A DNA stretch of 64,000 nucleotides, taken from positions 36,412,805-36,476,804 of the forward strand of contig OX439131.1 in NCBI GenBank assembly GCA_949318235.1. The letters run 5' to 3'. The stretch comes from Ecdyonurus torrentis. Lineage: Eukaryota; Arthropoda; Insecta; Ephemeroptera; Heptageniidae. The stretch's first letter is position 1. Every line of letters begins with the position of its first letter. The position numbers were made by a program, and so were the translations under genes. Positions 24,059 through 39,792 of this stretch are shown piece after piece. Under the pieces are notes generated by a model. That model saw only the letters and a program-made list of their open reading frames with translations, ran no database searches and was not told the origin of the DNA.

Positions 24059-24728
24059 CTTATAAAGTAAATTCTATCTGGTCAGTACAGTAAAGGAAGA
24101 TCACGCTTTTCATTAAAGTAAATAAACCATTTTAATTACACGCAACAACGCAGTTAATTCTTATTACTTATGCCATTGCTTTTCAAAATGTTGAATTATA
24201 TGTAAATAGAAAATTAATTAGAAAATATATTTATATATAGGCATTAGTGATGAAGTGATGAATTTTACTGCTATAGGAAAATTGATAACTATTTTCATTT
24301 TCATAAAATGTTTAGGTTTCACTACTATATATAACAAGTGTAAATTGTGAGCTACGTTTATTTTTCATATAACATAATTCTTACAGCATGTTACTTTATC
24401 TAAAATATCAAATTATTACATAATGCATTTTCAAATTTTAAGGATCTTTTGTAATTTTAGCTAGTTATCTCTGCAATTGGTACTGGTTTCGTAGAATTCA
24501 GACTATTTTAACATATCTAAAAAAACAAACAATATCGTACAAACAAACAAACAAATAAAAAAAAAGTGGAAAAAAGTGGGGAAAAGGTGGAAAAAAATTG
24601 GGAAAAAATTGGGAAAAAAAGTGGGAATTTATTAGTAGGATAATACCAGTGCAAGATTTTGGCCTCCCTGACCAAAACTTAAAAATACGTAATTAGCAGA
24701 CTATGGCTGCATAGTTGTAAGATTAAGC
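22793..24728. other. AT-rich spacer
   Basis: Holds a short (CA)n at 22857-22874, the (AG)n at 24004-24057 and a degenerate GTGGAAAAA/GTGGGAAAA run near 24560-24630. No gene is seen. Confidence 0.5.
24004..24057. repeat. (AG)n microsatellite
   Basis: About 27 AG units. Confidence 0.97.
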
Positions 24729-24736
24729 CAACCGAC

Positions 24737-25309
24737 TAGGGATCGGCGATATATATCGATATATCGGACTACTCGATACATTTGCTTCGATAGTATCGAT
24801 ATTATTGATACTTTTTTGTGGCGATATATATCGATATATCGATACATAAATCCGACTATCGGTATTCGATACTTTTTGAAAAAAAATCATAGTAATTTAT
24901 TTAAAATTTCAAATAGCAACGCAGTTTTCGCGCGCTCTGTTGTACCAACGAATCAGCGCGTGCAGCTGGGAGGGCACTGTGTATAAAAGCGCACTGCCAC
25001 TTGCTTCCCCAGCTCAGTCAGCTAGTAGATGTTGTGTATGAATCATCTCTATCTGTACAGAGCTCTCTGCCGTGCCTTGCCTGATGAGCCCTAGGTAAAT
25101 TTGATACTATTTTGTAATAGTGCTCATGTCCCATACCCTCTTAAAAAAAATTTTCGTTGTTTTTATCGCGTTTTTGGAAGTCATCGATAGTTTTCCGATA
25201 TATCGAAGTATCGATACTTTTCTTCGATATTATTTAATTAGTATTTAGTACTTTTGAAAATACCCGATATAAAAAGTATCGATACTTTTCTATATATCGC
25301 CGATCCCTA
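24737..25309 (+). mobile_element. hAT MITE, 573 bp, with CAACCGAC target duplication
   Basis: The termini TAGGGATCGGCGATATA and TATATCGCCGATCCCTA are inverted repeats flanked by a perfect 8 bp duplication, CAACCGAC (24729-24736 and 25310-25317), which is diagnostic of hAT. Subterminal regions are dense in TATCGATA/GATACTTTT motifs in both orientations. The central 180 bp is unlike the ends: G+C-richer, with GCGCGCTCTG, a TATA box, an initiator-like TCAGTC and a donor-like CCTAGGTAAAT. No transposase frame is present, so this is an internally deleted derivative that kept the 5' regulatory part of its parent. Confidence 0.92.
24982..25019 (+). promoter_or_regulatory. Core-promoter-like TATA and initiator inside hAT MITE
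   Basis: TATAAAAG (24982-24989) is followed by TCAGTC (25014-25019), with about 34 bp from the first T to the putative start A. That is slightly longer than the usual 28-32 bp. A splice-donor-like AG/GTAAAT lies at 25092-25097. I infer this is the retained promoter and first exon of the parental transposase gene. Confidence 0.4.
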
Positions 25310-26854
25310 CAACCGACAGAACAGAACGGAATCTGTAGATACAGAATCCTGTTCGTTTTGTCAACCTAAACAATTATTTATGATATAAATTATGCTAATA
25401 TCTCAGAAACTTTATAATAGAGATAGAGCAGCTTTATATTTATATTAAAACATTTTCTCCTACACTTCACATTAACACTGTAGAATATTGTTAATAGTTC
25501 ATATAATTGTAATAATTAAAGACAATATATATACATTATATTATCAGAATCATATCGAGGGGAGAGGAGTCCTGTCCTTGACCCGTTCTGTGCTTGATTT
25601 GTACACAACTTTATTGTCATTGTTTCATATATAAGACCACACTTTTAGTGCAAACAATTAATTTTTTATTACAGAGACAAGAGTTAGTAAGTACTTCTAA
25701 GTTGTAATAATAACGACGGTAACTTTTAACAATTCGTTTATATTCTCTTCTAAACCATAAAATATGTGAAACTATAAAAGTCACTTTTTTATTTGTGATG
25801 GAAAAAAAAAAAAAAGGTATGAAAGAACTAAATTTTTTGTTTCTAGTTAAATTTTTAATATTTTTTTGGTCTGTAAATATTTCCTGTCATAAATCATCTA
25901 AACTGAAATTACAGTAACAACTAAAGTACAGTAATGTTAAAATAAAACATTCAGCCCAAACAAATATGAAAAACTATGAAAACATTGACTTGAGAAGCAA
26001 TTTAGTCTCATGCATCGTAAGATTTAAACATAAAAAGTCATCATAATATTATTGTTATTTATTTCTTGAGGACTCAGAAAAGTTTTGATTTTTGATTTAA
26101 AATTAACTAAAATATATTTCCAATTTTTTAAAATTACATTTAGCCCTCAATCATGCCTATAAAATTTTCTTTATTTTTGCTAGATATTATAATTATAATA
26201 GTAAATACGTATAAAATTTTAAAGATTTCAAGATTTAAAATTTGAGAAAAAAAATAATGCAAAGCTATTCAAAATTAAATATAGAATATTTAATAGTTGG
26301 AACGTGTCACAATTAAAAATACCAATAAAAACCGAACGTGTTTTTAGATAAATTGATAAAAACGTAAGTCTATATAATATTCTATATTTAAAAAAGTCAT
26401 AAAAAATCTGTGGTTGATACTTTTTGGTCTGCTGCTTGCTGTAAGTCTCTTGAGTTATATATACTTCGATCTTTACGTGGGCTTTAATATATAACCTTTC
26501 TTATTCGTGCGTCAATAGATTTGTAGGTTCAAACGAAATTTATCGTGTGTCTCATACACTATAGACATGTCTCTATACTCTAAAAACCATATTGGTCTGA
26601 TAACTGAATACAAAATTTAATATTGATATATTATATAATATTTGAAGAAGAAATGATATTGGTTATCTATACATATTAAACGAATTCAATTCTACTATAT
26701 TTATTATAATCTGTTTGTGATGAATTCAATTTCTCTTTCAATTTGTTTTCAGTATTTTTTTCTTATACTGTATAATTATGTAAGGAAAGACTTGAATGTG
26801 AAATACAAAATTTTGCATTCATTTTCCAAGATTGAACTTTCAGTACTACATTGC

Positions 26855-26856
<2 letters not shown>

Positions 26857-26904
<48 letters not shown>

Positions 26905-26909
26905 TATAT
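26857..26909. repeat. (AT)n microsatellite
   Basis: About 26 AT units with one TAATAT slip. Confidence 0.95.
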
Positions 26910-27348
26910 GAACATATGTGAATAATGGTATATATTTATTATTATGACCTACTATTTACACGTGGAGGAATATTTTTGTTTTGCAATAATAAAGTCAATA
27001 ATAAGCAATTTCAATATGGTTTTAAATGAAGATTTAATTTTATCAAAGTTAATACATATTTCACATTATTGCTACATATAAAAAGCTCTTGAGAAATATA
27101 ATATTCAGACAGCCAATAGGTCAACAGCATAAACATATTACTAATAACTTTATATTAAAATTTACTGAGTATAGAGAAGTAATAGAATAAAAAAACACTT
27201 TTAATCTATACTAAAGAAACGATACAATATACATAGGTGTATTTAAAATCTTATGAATATAATATATCGTCCAAGTCGGGGCAAAAGACTGCATCTCCAG
27301 TAATCAGCAATTTGACAAAGGCCCTGTCTCCACTGATTTTGCCATAAC

Positions 27349-27358
<10 letters not shown>

Positions 27359-27438
<80 letters not shown>

Positions 27439-27440
27439 AT
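27359..27440. repeat. Compound (TA)n(TG)n microsatellite
   Basis: About 31 TA units pass directly into nine TG units. Confidence 0.96.
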
Positions 27441-27918
27441 ACATATATATATATATACAGGTATATAATATAATTAGTGTATAATATTATTTTTATCGAT
27501 AAAAAATCCTGTACGAGTTTTTCCTTCTTCCTTATTATTGTATTTATTTTTTTAGCAAAAATAAAATGTGCAAATCATTTAATATGTTAAACTAACTCAA
27601 TATAAAATTTTCATATAAAATTCACCATCTTCCTATGGTTTCTTTATACAATTAATGATTTCCTTGTATTCAACGAGGAAAAAGAGAGTACTGTAGAAGG
27701 AAAAAGACAAGAGAACGTTCGTATTAATATTTTCTCGTATTTAATAATTCCACTATCTTTAGAAAATAATTATAATTAATAACCCAGTTGATTTTAATAC
27801 AGGTATAGTAAAACGAAATGATTTTCAGTTGTATAATTGAAGAAAACGCTATTTTTTTTTATTTTGTAAGACTCTTCCTCTTTGTAATAATGAAATAATT
27901 CAGGGCAATTAAAATAAA

Positions 27919-28211
27919 TTAAAGACATAGACCACATGAAACAGCATTTGCATTGATTAAACAGTTAAACACTGCATGAAATCTTCAAAACTGATGACAA
28001 TTTTTACATGAATGTAAAGGTGGCCCCACGAGAGAGCCCCAAAGTATACTATTTGCGTGACTATTCCTGTTTTTCTCGTCAGAAGCATAGGTTATAATTA
28101 GTATGAAAATGTTATGCGGGTTGCATAAGTTAAATTTTTTCTGACTTTGGGTTTTATCTAGTGTTTTGTGATGTATTCATGCTAATGTTTTCTTCCGATC
28201 TATTCCTTTAA
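27919..28211 (-). mobile_element. TTAA-MITE-1 copy 4 (internally shortened)
   Basis: TTAA at 27919-27922 and 28208-28211; 293 bp instead of about 344. The region corresponding to CTCAAAACCCAACTGTAGC through the following T-rich block is deleted. It lies 310 bp from copy 5 in opposite orientation. Confidence 0.85.
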
Positions 28212-28520
28212 AACCAACGTAATCTAAATTATTGGATTAATTATTAAATTTTGCATATAAAATGATTTTTCTCAGAGCTGCATAGTTGCTGCAATACTTT
28301 GTAATGATATATATATCACTTTGTAACAAGGACATATTTAATATCAAAAGTCATGTCATAAATTTAAAGTAAAAGAAAATTTCAAAGTAATTATAAAATT
28401 ATAATAATAATGACCATTTCTGCTAACACAAACTGCATAAAAACTTATATCTTTGGCGTTATAAAATAATTAAGTTATATATTTACTAACAGTATCAGCA
28501 TCGTACCTTAAAATTAGACA

Positions 28521-28864
28521 TTAAAGTAATAGACCAGAAGAAACAAGTAGCATTTAAATCCCAAATCACTTAATGGGAATTACACAAATAATATTACTTT
28601 GTCTCAAAACAGTTTCAGTTGATAGCAATGATAAGAAAATTTCTGCTTAGGCACCCCGCACAACATTTCCATACTATTTTGTTGCCTGTTTCTGACATCA
28701 AAAACAAGAATAGTCACGCAAATAGCATACTTTTACAGTGTTTTCACGCTTTCTTGTGAAGCCACATTTATATTCTAGTAAAAATTGTCTGAAGTTTTGG
28801 AGATCCCATTTTGTGTTTAAACATTAAAAATAGCATTTTTGTTTCATGTGGTCTATGGCTTTAA
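28521..28864 (+). mobile_element. TTAA-MITE-1 copy 5
   Basis: TTAA at both ends. The left end reads TTAAAGTAATAGACCAGAAG. The CRE-like core has decayed to TGACATCA. Confidence 0.88.
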
Positions 28865-31734
<2,870 letters not shown>

Positions 31735-31969
31735 CAAGGTCTATTATATAAGAGGTTAGATGCTTCTGAATTTTTTTTGGCCAAGGTCGCGCAGCTTAAA
31801 GGAATTCACCAAAGACGTCATATCACCACATGCAACTTTGTTCACCTTATCAGTGACGTAACTGGTGAATGGTATCTTATTGGCTGAGAATCAAGTATAA
31901 TCCATCGCAAAATGAATTAGACTGCTCGAGTTTTGTGCTGCGCCCAACCTCTTTATTATATGGACCTTG
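31735..31969. mobile_element. TIR element with 9 bp TSD (Mutator-like MITE candidate)
   Basis: The termini CAAGGTC and GACCTTG extend into about 30 bp imperfect inverted repeats (CAAGGTCTATTATATAAGAG / CTCTTTATTATATGGACCTTG). They are flanked by a perfect 9 bp direct repeat, GCTTGCTTG (31726-31734 and 31970-31978). A 9 bp duplication is typical of Mutator/MULE elements. A second CAAGGTC lies internally at about 31782. The 235 bp are G+C-richer than the flanks, with no coding frame. The duplicated target is itself a tandem GCTT, so an 8 or 10 bp reading cannot be fully excluded. Confidence 0.75.
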
Positions 31970-31978
31970 GCTTGCTTG

Positions 31979-32982
31979 ATGGTAACTAAATAAACTACAG
32001 CAATGACATATATAAATTGTTGTATCATTTTTTTTTTTAAATAACTGTAGTTCTATTGCAATATATTTTTCAAAATGAATATTACAACATCATTAGGTAG
32101 AAAATTGTAAATGTATTTATTGATGCTTAAATGTAAGCTATTTTTTCAAGTAGTTAATTGGCTCTCTCTCATGGTATGTTAACAAACAATAAGTAGTTTT
32201 ACGTGCAATCATGCAGTAGGGCATTACACATTTCACGTACAGTACTTGTGGCATTTTACTGCTACAATAATTTCTATAAGGTAATTAGTACTAATCACAT
32301 TGCAATAATTGCGATCATTACATTGTTATTAAAGTTATAAATTTAATAATATGAATTTATATAATATGAAAGTAAAAGATATAGCAAGCGTGACAAACTA
32401 TGAAATTTATATTTTAATCATACATCATAATGGTATCATTAATAATGCTAAAGAATTACTTCGATGAACTTTGTATTATTAATTATTCTTTTGAGCAATT
32501 GCTTTAATGTGACTTTAATTGTTTATGTCTGTGCAAATGTTTTGTCAATAAATCTATATTTTTATTTAATGCAATTGCGACATTTCATTTTTTTTTTTAT
32601 AATTAAATATTAAATGTATATACAGCACAAATTATCAATTAGATAGATGTAGATAATAATATACATAATAATTTTTCTTGCAAATGTATACAAAACCCAC
32701 TACAGTGGTCCTAATTATTATAATTGTGATAATGCACTTCAGAACAATTTATATTTTGTTATTTTAATTTATATGGGAGGCTTACGCATGCACTAAGGCA
32801 ACTCAAGGGCAGATATAAATGCACCCTGTCACCTTTGTGGCAATTAACCTTGATGGCTACTTTGATGTGATTTGATACAAAAGTCTTGTTGCCTTTTCTA
32901 GGGAGACGTTCTTTCCTGTTTCATTATTTTGTTAATATCTATAAAAATAATATTACTTTACGCTTGAAATAACTCTCTTTTC

Positions 32983-33019
<37 letters not shown>

Positions 33020-36000
33020 CTATTAATAATCTATTTATAATTTTATATTTTTCTCATTTGTTTTTGTATTAAAGTACATAAAAAACATTACAAATTATTT
33101 ATTAATTTTACATTTAAGTACTTTTATGTACCTCTATAATATATTATAAGCAAAAAATATTATATACTATTTTTAGTTGAAAAGTTTTGAATATCACCAA
33201 TTAAATTTTAAGTAAAGCATTGTTTTTCTATATTTAATGGGACTGTATTTTATTTTGGCACAAAGAAGGAGATTTAGTTACTTAAAATTATTAGCTTTTA
33301 TTAATATATCGGTTATTATTATTTAGTTTTTAATTACATTATTATACATAAATTTATTTTCAATCGATTGCTATTTAAATTTTGTGGCTTAAAGAAGTAC
33401 TGTATTCTCTTTACCAAGATTGAAAATTTTACATTTCAAATTTTTGCTCAAATTAAAAAAAATATATATTATACAGTATAATATAAAAATAAATCTTAAA
33501 AGTTAGGTTAAATGGGAAAACATTAAATCTTGGTTACACGTTAGAAACTCCGAGCTTTATTTTTGCATATTTTAAAACAAAAATAATGTAAAAGCATGTA
33601 GTTAATTGCACTAACAACTAAATCAATAAAAATGAAAAATGATCGTTTGGGTTCTCAAATTACTTCCTTTTTACGATCATTTATTTCTTAAAGTTTTCCT
33701 GCAGTGTAACAACGTTAAGAAAGTAAGCTTCAAATATTATTAATTAGAACGTTTTGTACCATAATTTATTAATCATGTTTCTATTTAAATAAACCGTAAT
33801 TTAAATTTACTTGATACATATAAATAAAGCTTAATTAAAAAAATTACTGCGGGTAGAAAACTCTACGTGTTTATAAATAAGTAGAAAATATTTATTTAAG
33901 CAGTTAATTTTAGATAGCGTAAATATAAATAATTATTTTTTAAAAAATAAAGTTTATTTTATTTTATTTAAATTTATAGAAGAAACTTTAATTTGAATTC
34001 AAACAGTATTTTATAGTTAAAAAAGATATATACGCACAAGAAAAAAAAAGTATTTTTGCCAACATGTTTTTTTTTCTTTGCATATTTTATTGCGCAATGA
34101 TAATTACGTATAAACTTGAAAAAATAATAAAAACTTGGATTCTGATCAAGATATTTTAAATTTTTTTTTCATTGAGCTTCTTTGGTGATAAAAGTTGTCG
34201 AAGTATAGGAAAACAATCTTACTTTTACGTATAGTATTTAAATATCATTGAAACTAAAAATGGTTATTCTATTTTAAAACATTTAAACTTTTAAGTAATG
34301 GTTTTATTCAAGTAACAAATAAAGAGCTCTGCGTATAAATTAAAATACATTCACAATGGCAATATACATGTATTCAGTATAGTAAATTTAAATAAGTAAA
34401 AATAGCTATTTACAATGGATCAGTTTTATAACGAGGTAAAAAAAAAAGAGGAAAAAAATCATTGATCAAAGCTGTAAATACTAATTTGACAAAAAAAAAT
34501 ACAAATAAATAAATATAAAATAATAAAAATGATAATAAAATTATTTTAAGTTATTTTTTTTAATAAAAAAATATATATATTTTTTTTTGCAGAGGCTGAA
34601 AAATATGTTTCATTTCAGCTTTAATAATTTTTCTTTAAATTACAAGTTTGTTTCGAAAATGCAAATTTGAAAGCATTTACATCTTAGTATCTGACATAGT
34701 TATATACTGTGAGTGTGCATCTTAATTAAAGTAGGTAATTAAGTTATTACACAAATATTTAAGCAATAAGAATCTATTTAAATTTACACCACCATATTAC
34801 AGTATACGTATATGTTATGGTATTTCTATTATAATAAAGTCTCAATAAAATACAGAGCAAATTGGCAGACCCACAATAATAACATGTGAAGAGAGAGAGA
34901 GAGAGGAAAAAGTTGATTTGGTTTTTATGTTTGACTACTTTCTAGGGCATTAGTATTTTCAAGAGCTTCAGTTAAGGTTGACATTTGATAGATTTTTCTC
35001 ATCACTAACCCTCCTTGGATCAAACATCGTTCTAAACTGACCACAACATTGCACCATTGACCTGTTTTCTTTTTTTCTTCCTTATTTTTTCCTTTTTTAT
35101 TTTATTTTAGACTCTTGAAAACTTTAGAAATACCCTGCCTTCATGAATTGAATGATTGATGCTTTACCGATGCATTATTACTATATGTGTTTTCCCCTCT
35201 AACTCACTATTCTATTTTACATAGCTTAAGTTAAACTAAAAAAATAAATAAAACATACTTAATTACTTGCTTTTAATCAGTAATTTTGATAAATTGTTAT
35301 ATACACGTACAAAAAAGAAGCTGAACAATAAACAAAAAAAAAGTAATAAAGGCAAAAAGGGGTTTCTTTTGATAAATATCTTCTGTGTGAGATTTTTGCG
35401 TCGTTTGCACGTTTGCTCAATATAGTGGACAAAGAAAATTTAATTCTTTTTTTTTTATTTGAAACATACGCATCTTCAAAGAGTAGATTTCTTTTTATTG
35501 TATTTCTCTTCTTTTTTCAATGTAGTATTCACGACACACGCACAATTGCTGTTTTTTAAAGGGACACTGTACTTAAGAAGAGAGAGAGAGAGAGAGAGCA
35601 TTTATTAAATTTAAATGAAGATTATTTACAAATTCTCATATGTACAAAATATTTATAATAAATATTATGTTTATCGCATAAACAGTTTGATAAAAAAACT
35701 TACTATAATTTTAATATTATTGATTATATTTTATATAATCATAGTCCATTATATACAGATGTATTTAATCTAAAATATATTACAGCAGGAAAATAAATCC
35801 AATAAAATTATCTATATTATAGTACTGCGCTACATTTATCATGAAAATGGAGCTTATCTGCAAAATAGATTATTATTTGGTTTGGTTTGTATTGAATAGT
35901 AAAATATAATTGGAAAATATAATTCCGCAAATTACGTTAAAAATCAAGTAAAAAGGAGTTGATTGTGTAAATGTGGGTCAAAAATATTCTAGTTGAGCTC

Positions 36001-36092
36001 TTTACTTGTTTTAAGTAAAGACTTAAGCCTGAATTATTTTTAAACCATGTAATATAAATTATAATATCCTTTATCTCATTATATTGCCATCT
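31979..36092. other. AT-rich spacer with two GC-richer islands
   Basis: An island at 32755-32925 includes CACCTTTGTGGCAATTAACC. Another at 34920-35070 is open in two minus-strand frames (about 45 and 29 codons) with no domain I recognise. Neither has convincing splice signals. Short (CT)n at 32989-33015 and (AG)n at 34891-34904 and 35579-35599. Nothing else is seen. Confidence 0.4.
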
Positions 36093-36386
36093 TATAGAGT
36101 GCATGCGCAAGACGTCATATTTAATGCTTTTGGACGCCAATACAGCATAGTACAATCTTTGTTTTCGACTATTTTCTTTTGGAAATCAGTGAATGTTTGG
36201 TTATTAGTATTTTTCTCACATATTTGAGGTACTAATTTAATCTATTAACAACATCAACGCTCTCAAAAATATTGCTTAGTATTTTTAAACTAGCAAAATG
36301 AGGTATTTTCCTATACTGCGCATGTTATTGAATGATCCAACATGGCGTTGACTTTAACATAATATATGAATGCATAGACCCTATTA
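36093..36386 (+). mobile_element. TATAGGGTG element, copy 1
   Basis: Matches 48222-48517 over its whole length (AATGCTTTT, CTATTTTCTTT, TATTTTTAAACT, TATTTTCCTATACTG, CATGTTATT). The ends here are TATAGAGTGC and GACCCTATTA, diverged from the inverted TATAGGGTG of copy 2. No coding frame is present. Confidence 0.7.
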
Positions 36387-37349
36387 TTTATTTTTTTACT
36401 TTCATATACTTGCAGGTAAAATTCTATATTAAAATTATCAATTTCCTAATAATATTTTTAAAAATCTTCATTGTAAAGTATGAAAATAGACTACATTTTC
36501 CTTGTCATAACTATTAGAGTAATAGAATTGTTTATAAAATTGTTACAAAACTGTGATATATTTTGATATGTACTAAGAATCAGCCACTTTGCTATATTGC
36601 TAGTCTCAGAAGTTATAACCTTTATTGCGGTAAACTTAAAAGGAATAAAAGTATTAAAAAATATTCACATTTTCCATCAAATAATAAAAAGAATACGGTA
36701 AAATGATAAAATACAAATAAAGTATTTTTTTCCTCCAGTTTTTAAATTGCAATAAAATTTTAAAGCGTTTATTCTGTCATTTTTTCCCCTTCTACAAATA
36801 ACTTCTGTTTCACTCTACATGCATGGATTGTTTAAGTCCAAATAACATAATATTATCTTTGTTTCAGACTATTTACTATAACCATCACTGTTGCCATAGC
36901 GACACGAACCATTTGCTCTTATACATGCTTGAAAATATGGAGGACTATAATGGTCTGACTAAAATGACTTTTTTTTTTTCGTCCTGCGTGTTAAATTTTA
37001 TGCATCAACGTTAAGGATGTAAATTTTTATTAGTTTTTTGATAAGAAATTTTATTTAATAGCAATTTAAGATTTAAAAGTCAAAATATTACTTTTATTTT
37101 TTATTTTAACTCTTATTGTATTCTTTTTTAATATAAAATAATTTAATACGTATATAAAGAAGGAATTTTTTTCGCTTCGTTAATTTTTTTTAAGTGGATA
37201 ATTTCTTAAATTTAGTATTATATGATTAAAAAATAAATTTATGATAAAAGTTATAATATATATATATAATATATATATAAAGTGCATAAACCTTTTATTT
37301 TAGTCAAATAAATTTTAACACAGAATAACTGCGCGAGTATGAAAAATAC
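36387..37349. other. AT-rich spacer with X-box-like site
   Basis: No gene is called. The 63-codon plus frame at 36823 has no domain. An acceptor-like TTTGTTTCAG at about 36867 leads into a GC-richer patch containing GTTGCCATAGCGAC (36890-36903), one mismatch from the RFX X-box consensus. No donor follows in a reasonable position. Confidence 0.4.
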
Positions 37350-37694
37350 TTAAAGCCATAGACCACATAAAACAACACGTGCTTTTTAATGAATAAACAC
37401 GAAATGGGATCTTCGAAACTGATGACAATTTTTACCAGAATGTTAATGTAGCCCCACGAGAGAGCATGAAAAAACTGTAAAGTATGCAATTTGCGTGAAA
37501 ATTCATGTTTATGACGTCAGAAACATGCACAAATTAGTATGAAAATGTTGTGCGGGTTGCATAAATAGAATTTTCTGATTACTGCTATGGGGCTACTGTT
37601 GGGTTTTGAGACAAACCAATGTTATTTATGTAAATCCCATTAAGTGTTTTGTGATATAAATGCTTATGTTTTTCTCTGGTCTATTATTGATTAA
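37350..37694 (-). mobile_element. TTAA-MITE-1 copy 6
   Basis: TTAA at 37350-37353 and 37691-37694. TGACGTCA is intact at 37512-37519. The GGAATAGACC end is altered to CTATTATTGATTAA. Confidence 0.88.
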
Positions 37695-38227
37695 TAAGAA
37701 TATTATAATTGAATTTAAAGTTTACAATACAGTACAATAGCAAAACATTAATAAGAAAAAGGAAAAACAAATAAAGCATTTATGATGTATTAGAAAAAAA
37801 AAATTTGAAAAAGCTCTAGAGATCAAAATTGTGATAATAGAATCTTGTTGTGACCGTAAACGTGATTGCCATACTAAATATCAATTGACCTCACTCAATA
37901 TCTATTTTATATTATAGTACACTATATGTGTAGGACTTTATATGTATCAGCAATGTAATATAAATAGATATAGATTTACAATTAACATCTTTGATATTAT
38001 ACACACATGTATATTATTTTATACAGTACATGATATAGAATTATACTATAACAAACTAATATGATTCATTTTGTGGGATGTGAAATATTTAAATTCTGTG
38101 TTCATGAAATTTTGTAATGTTAATATTCATTGAAACTCAATATTTTATGCCAGTAACTTCCTTTTTATAACAAAAGAAAGATGTAAAAAAAAAGTTTTAA
38201 TAATTTAATATAAGAAGAAGAGAGGTC

Positions 38228-38261
<34 letters not shown>

Positions 38262-39792
38262 AATTAGTATGGTAAAAATTATTTTACAGTATTTAAAAAA
38301 AAATGATATTTATATAACTAAATAATGTGCTTAACATTCGGGTTAAATACTGTATATCATTTTTACTATTTTAATTATGTGGCTAGCAGTCTTAGATTCG
38401 ATACCCACCGCCTCATTTACATTGATTTATATAGTTATTTATTTTTGTAATTCTTCTTGTGTTTTTGTGTGCATTTTTCTTACTTTTATGTGTATTTTTT
38501 CTTCGTTTTTGATCAAAAAGTATTATTATCAATGCGGCTATAATATCGTAAATTTTTATTAATTTTATAACAATAACTTTTATAAAACTGTTAACCTATA
38601 ACGCATCGATAAACAAATATCATTATCGTAAATACAATAATTGAACCCAATACTGGTGCCTAGGAATCTTAACGTTTAAAGTACAGTAAAAATAATTTTT
38701 TTATGATGAGAATATTGTTATAGAAGTATCCTGTAAGTTATGCAATTTGTTGAACATATTTCTGCCCGATTACTCGACTACCACGTTTTCAAACTTTTTA
38801 ATTGCTGATTATATTAACTTTTTAAAAAATAATTATAATCAATAAAAGTAACTTCTATTTTAAATCAGATTTTATGAGATATTCTTGTACACATAAAACT
38901 AATAATAGATGTCATGAAAAGTTAATTCAACTATCAATGAACATAATCAAATTATAATAATAAATCATCTGCTTTCATTTGAGTTAAAAAAAGGCCCGGC
39001 TAGGAAATAATAAAAAATATTTTTAAGTATTAAATTTCATATATTTTTAAAAAGTGCGTCGCAGGTGTAATAATTGAATAAAGCCATATTTTGTGGTATA
39101 GCACTCAAATTATGCTTTATTTAATATACTATATTTAATTAAATATTCACATAAATTTTCAGGTTAGTATCTGATTTTAAGTACCACTATACCACGTTAA
39201 AAAAAAAGTAATAAAATATAAATGATACTAGACTAAATCTGTTTAAGTAATCCCAAAATAGTGGCCAATCCGACCCTTTTAAAAATCAATGAAATATTCC
39301 CTTGCCTCCTCTTTTCTAATTGTGTTTTATAATCAGGCTGATAGTTTTGCGAGGTCATCATCCTATGAAGGTGTCACTCATTGAGCACGCTATGTGGCAT
39401 TCATTTGTTTGTGTGTGACAAAATTTCACTTGTCTAACAAACATATCGTGACTCAACATAACGTCAAAGTAAAAATACATTATATACTTGCCACATTTAC
39501 ATTATTACTATACGAGAGCTAATTTTACTCAATTAGCTAATATAAATTTAATATCAACAATAAAGTAACTTGCTGCATGATCGTTGTTTCTTTTCATGAA
39601 GCTTTTCAACTTGTAACATGATTTTTTTTTTCAATTAGATTTGTAAGTACGATATAAATTATATAATTATTACAAGAAAGTAAATATATAAAGAAGGAAT
39701 ATGTCATGCAAGGAAATTATATGTTAATATTTAAATTTTTTATTACTATATGCACTAGCATAATTTTCTTATATTAAAATGTTTTCAAATAT
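37695..39792. other. AT-rich spacer
   Basis: Contains (AG)n at 38231-38259 and an imperfect inverted pair, GTGGTATAGCACT near 39090 and AGTACCACTATACCAC near 39180, possibly a decayed foldback. A GC-richer, apparently unique stretch lies at 39250-39480. No gene is seen. Confidence 0.45.

Larger units (their letters stand above)
25318..27918. other. AT-rich spacer
   Basis: Contains a short imperfect inverted sequence right after the hAT element (GGAATCTGTA/TACAGAATCC near 25328-25350). At 25669-25680 there is a possible 12 nt microexon, and at 27240-27350 a GC-richer patch with no assigned product. (AT)n arrays lie at 26857-26909 and 27359-27420. Confidence 0.4.

Noticed and set aside
34920..35070. 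Coding-looking minus frame including SLERCLIQGGLVMRKIYQ
   Set aside because: A second minus frame is also open, the upstream region is purine-rich with no acceptor, and I recognise no domain; composition alone explains it.
39640..39655. Acceptor TTTTTTTTTTCAATTAG followed 4 nt later by GTAAGTAC
   Set aside because: A 4 nt exon is not credible without transcript evidence; chance co-occurrence of a T run and a donor.
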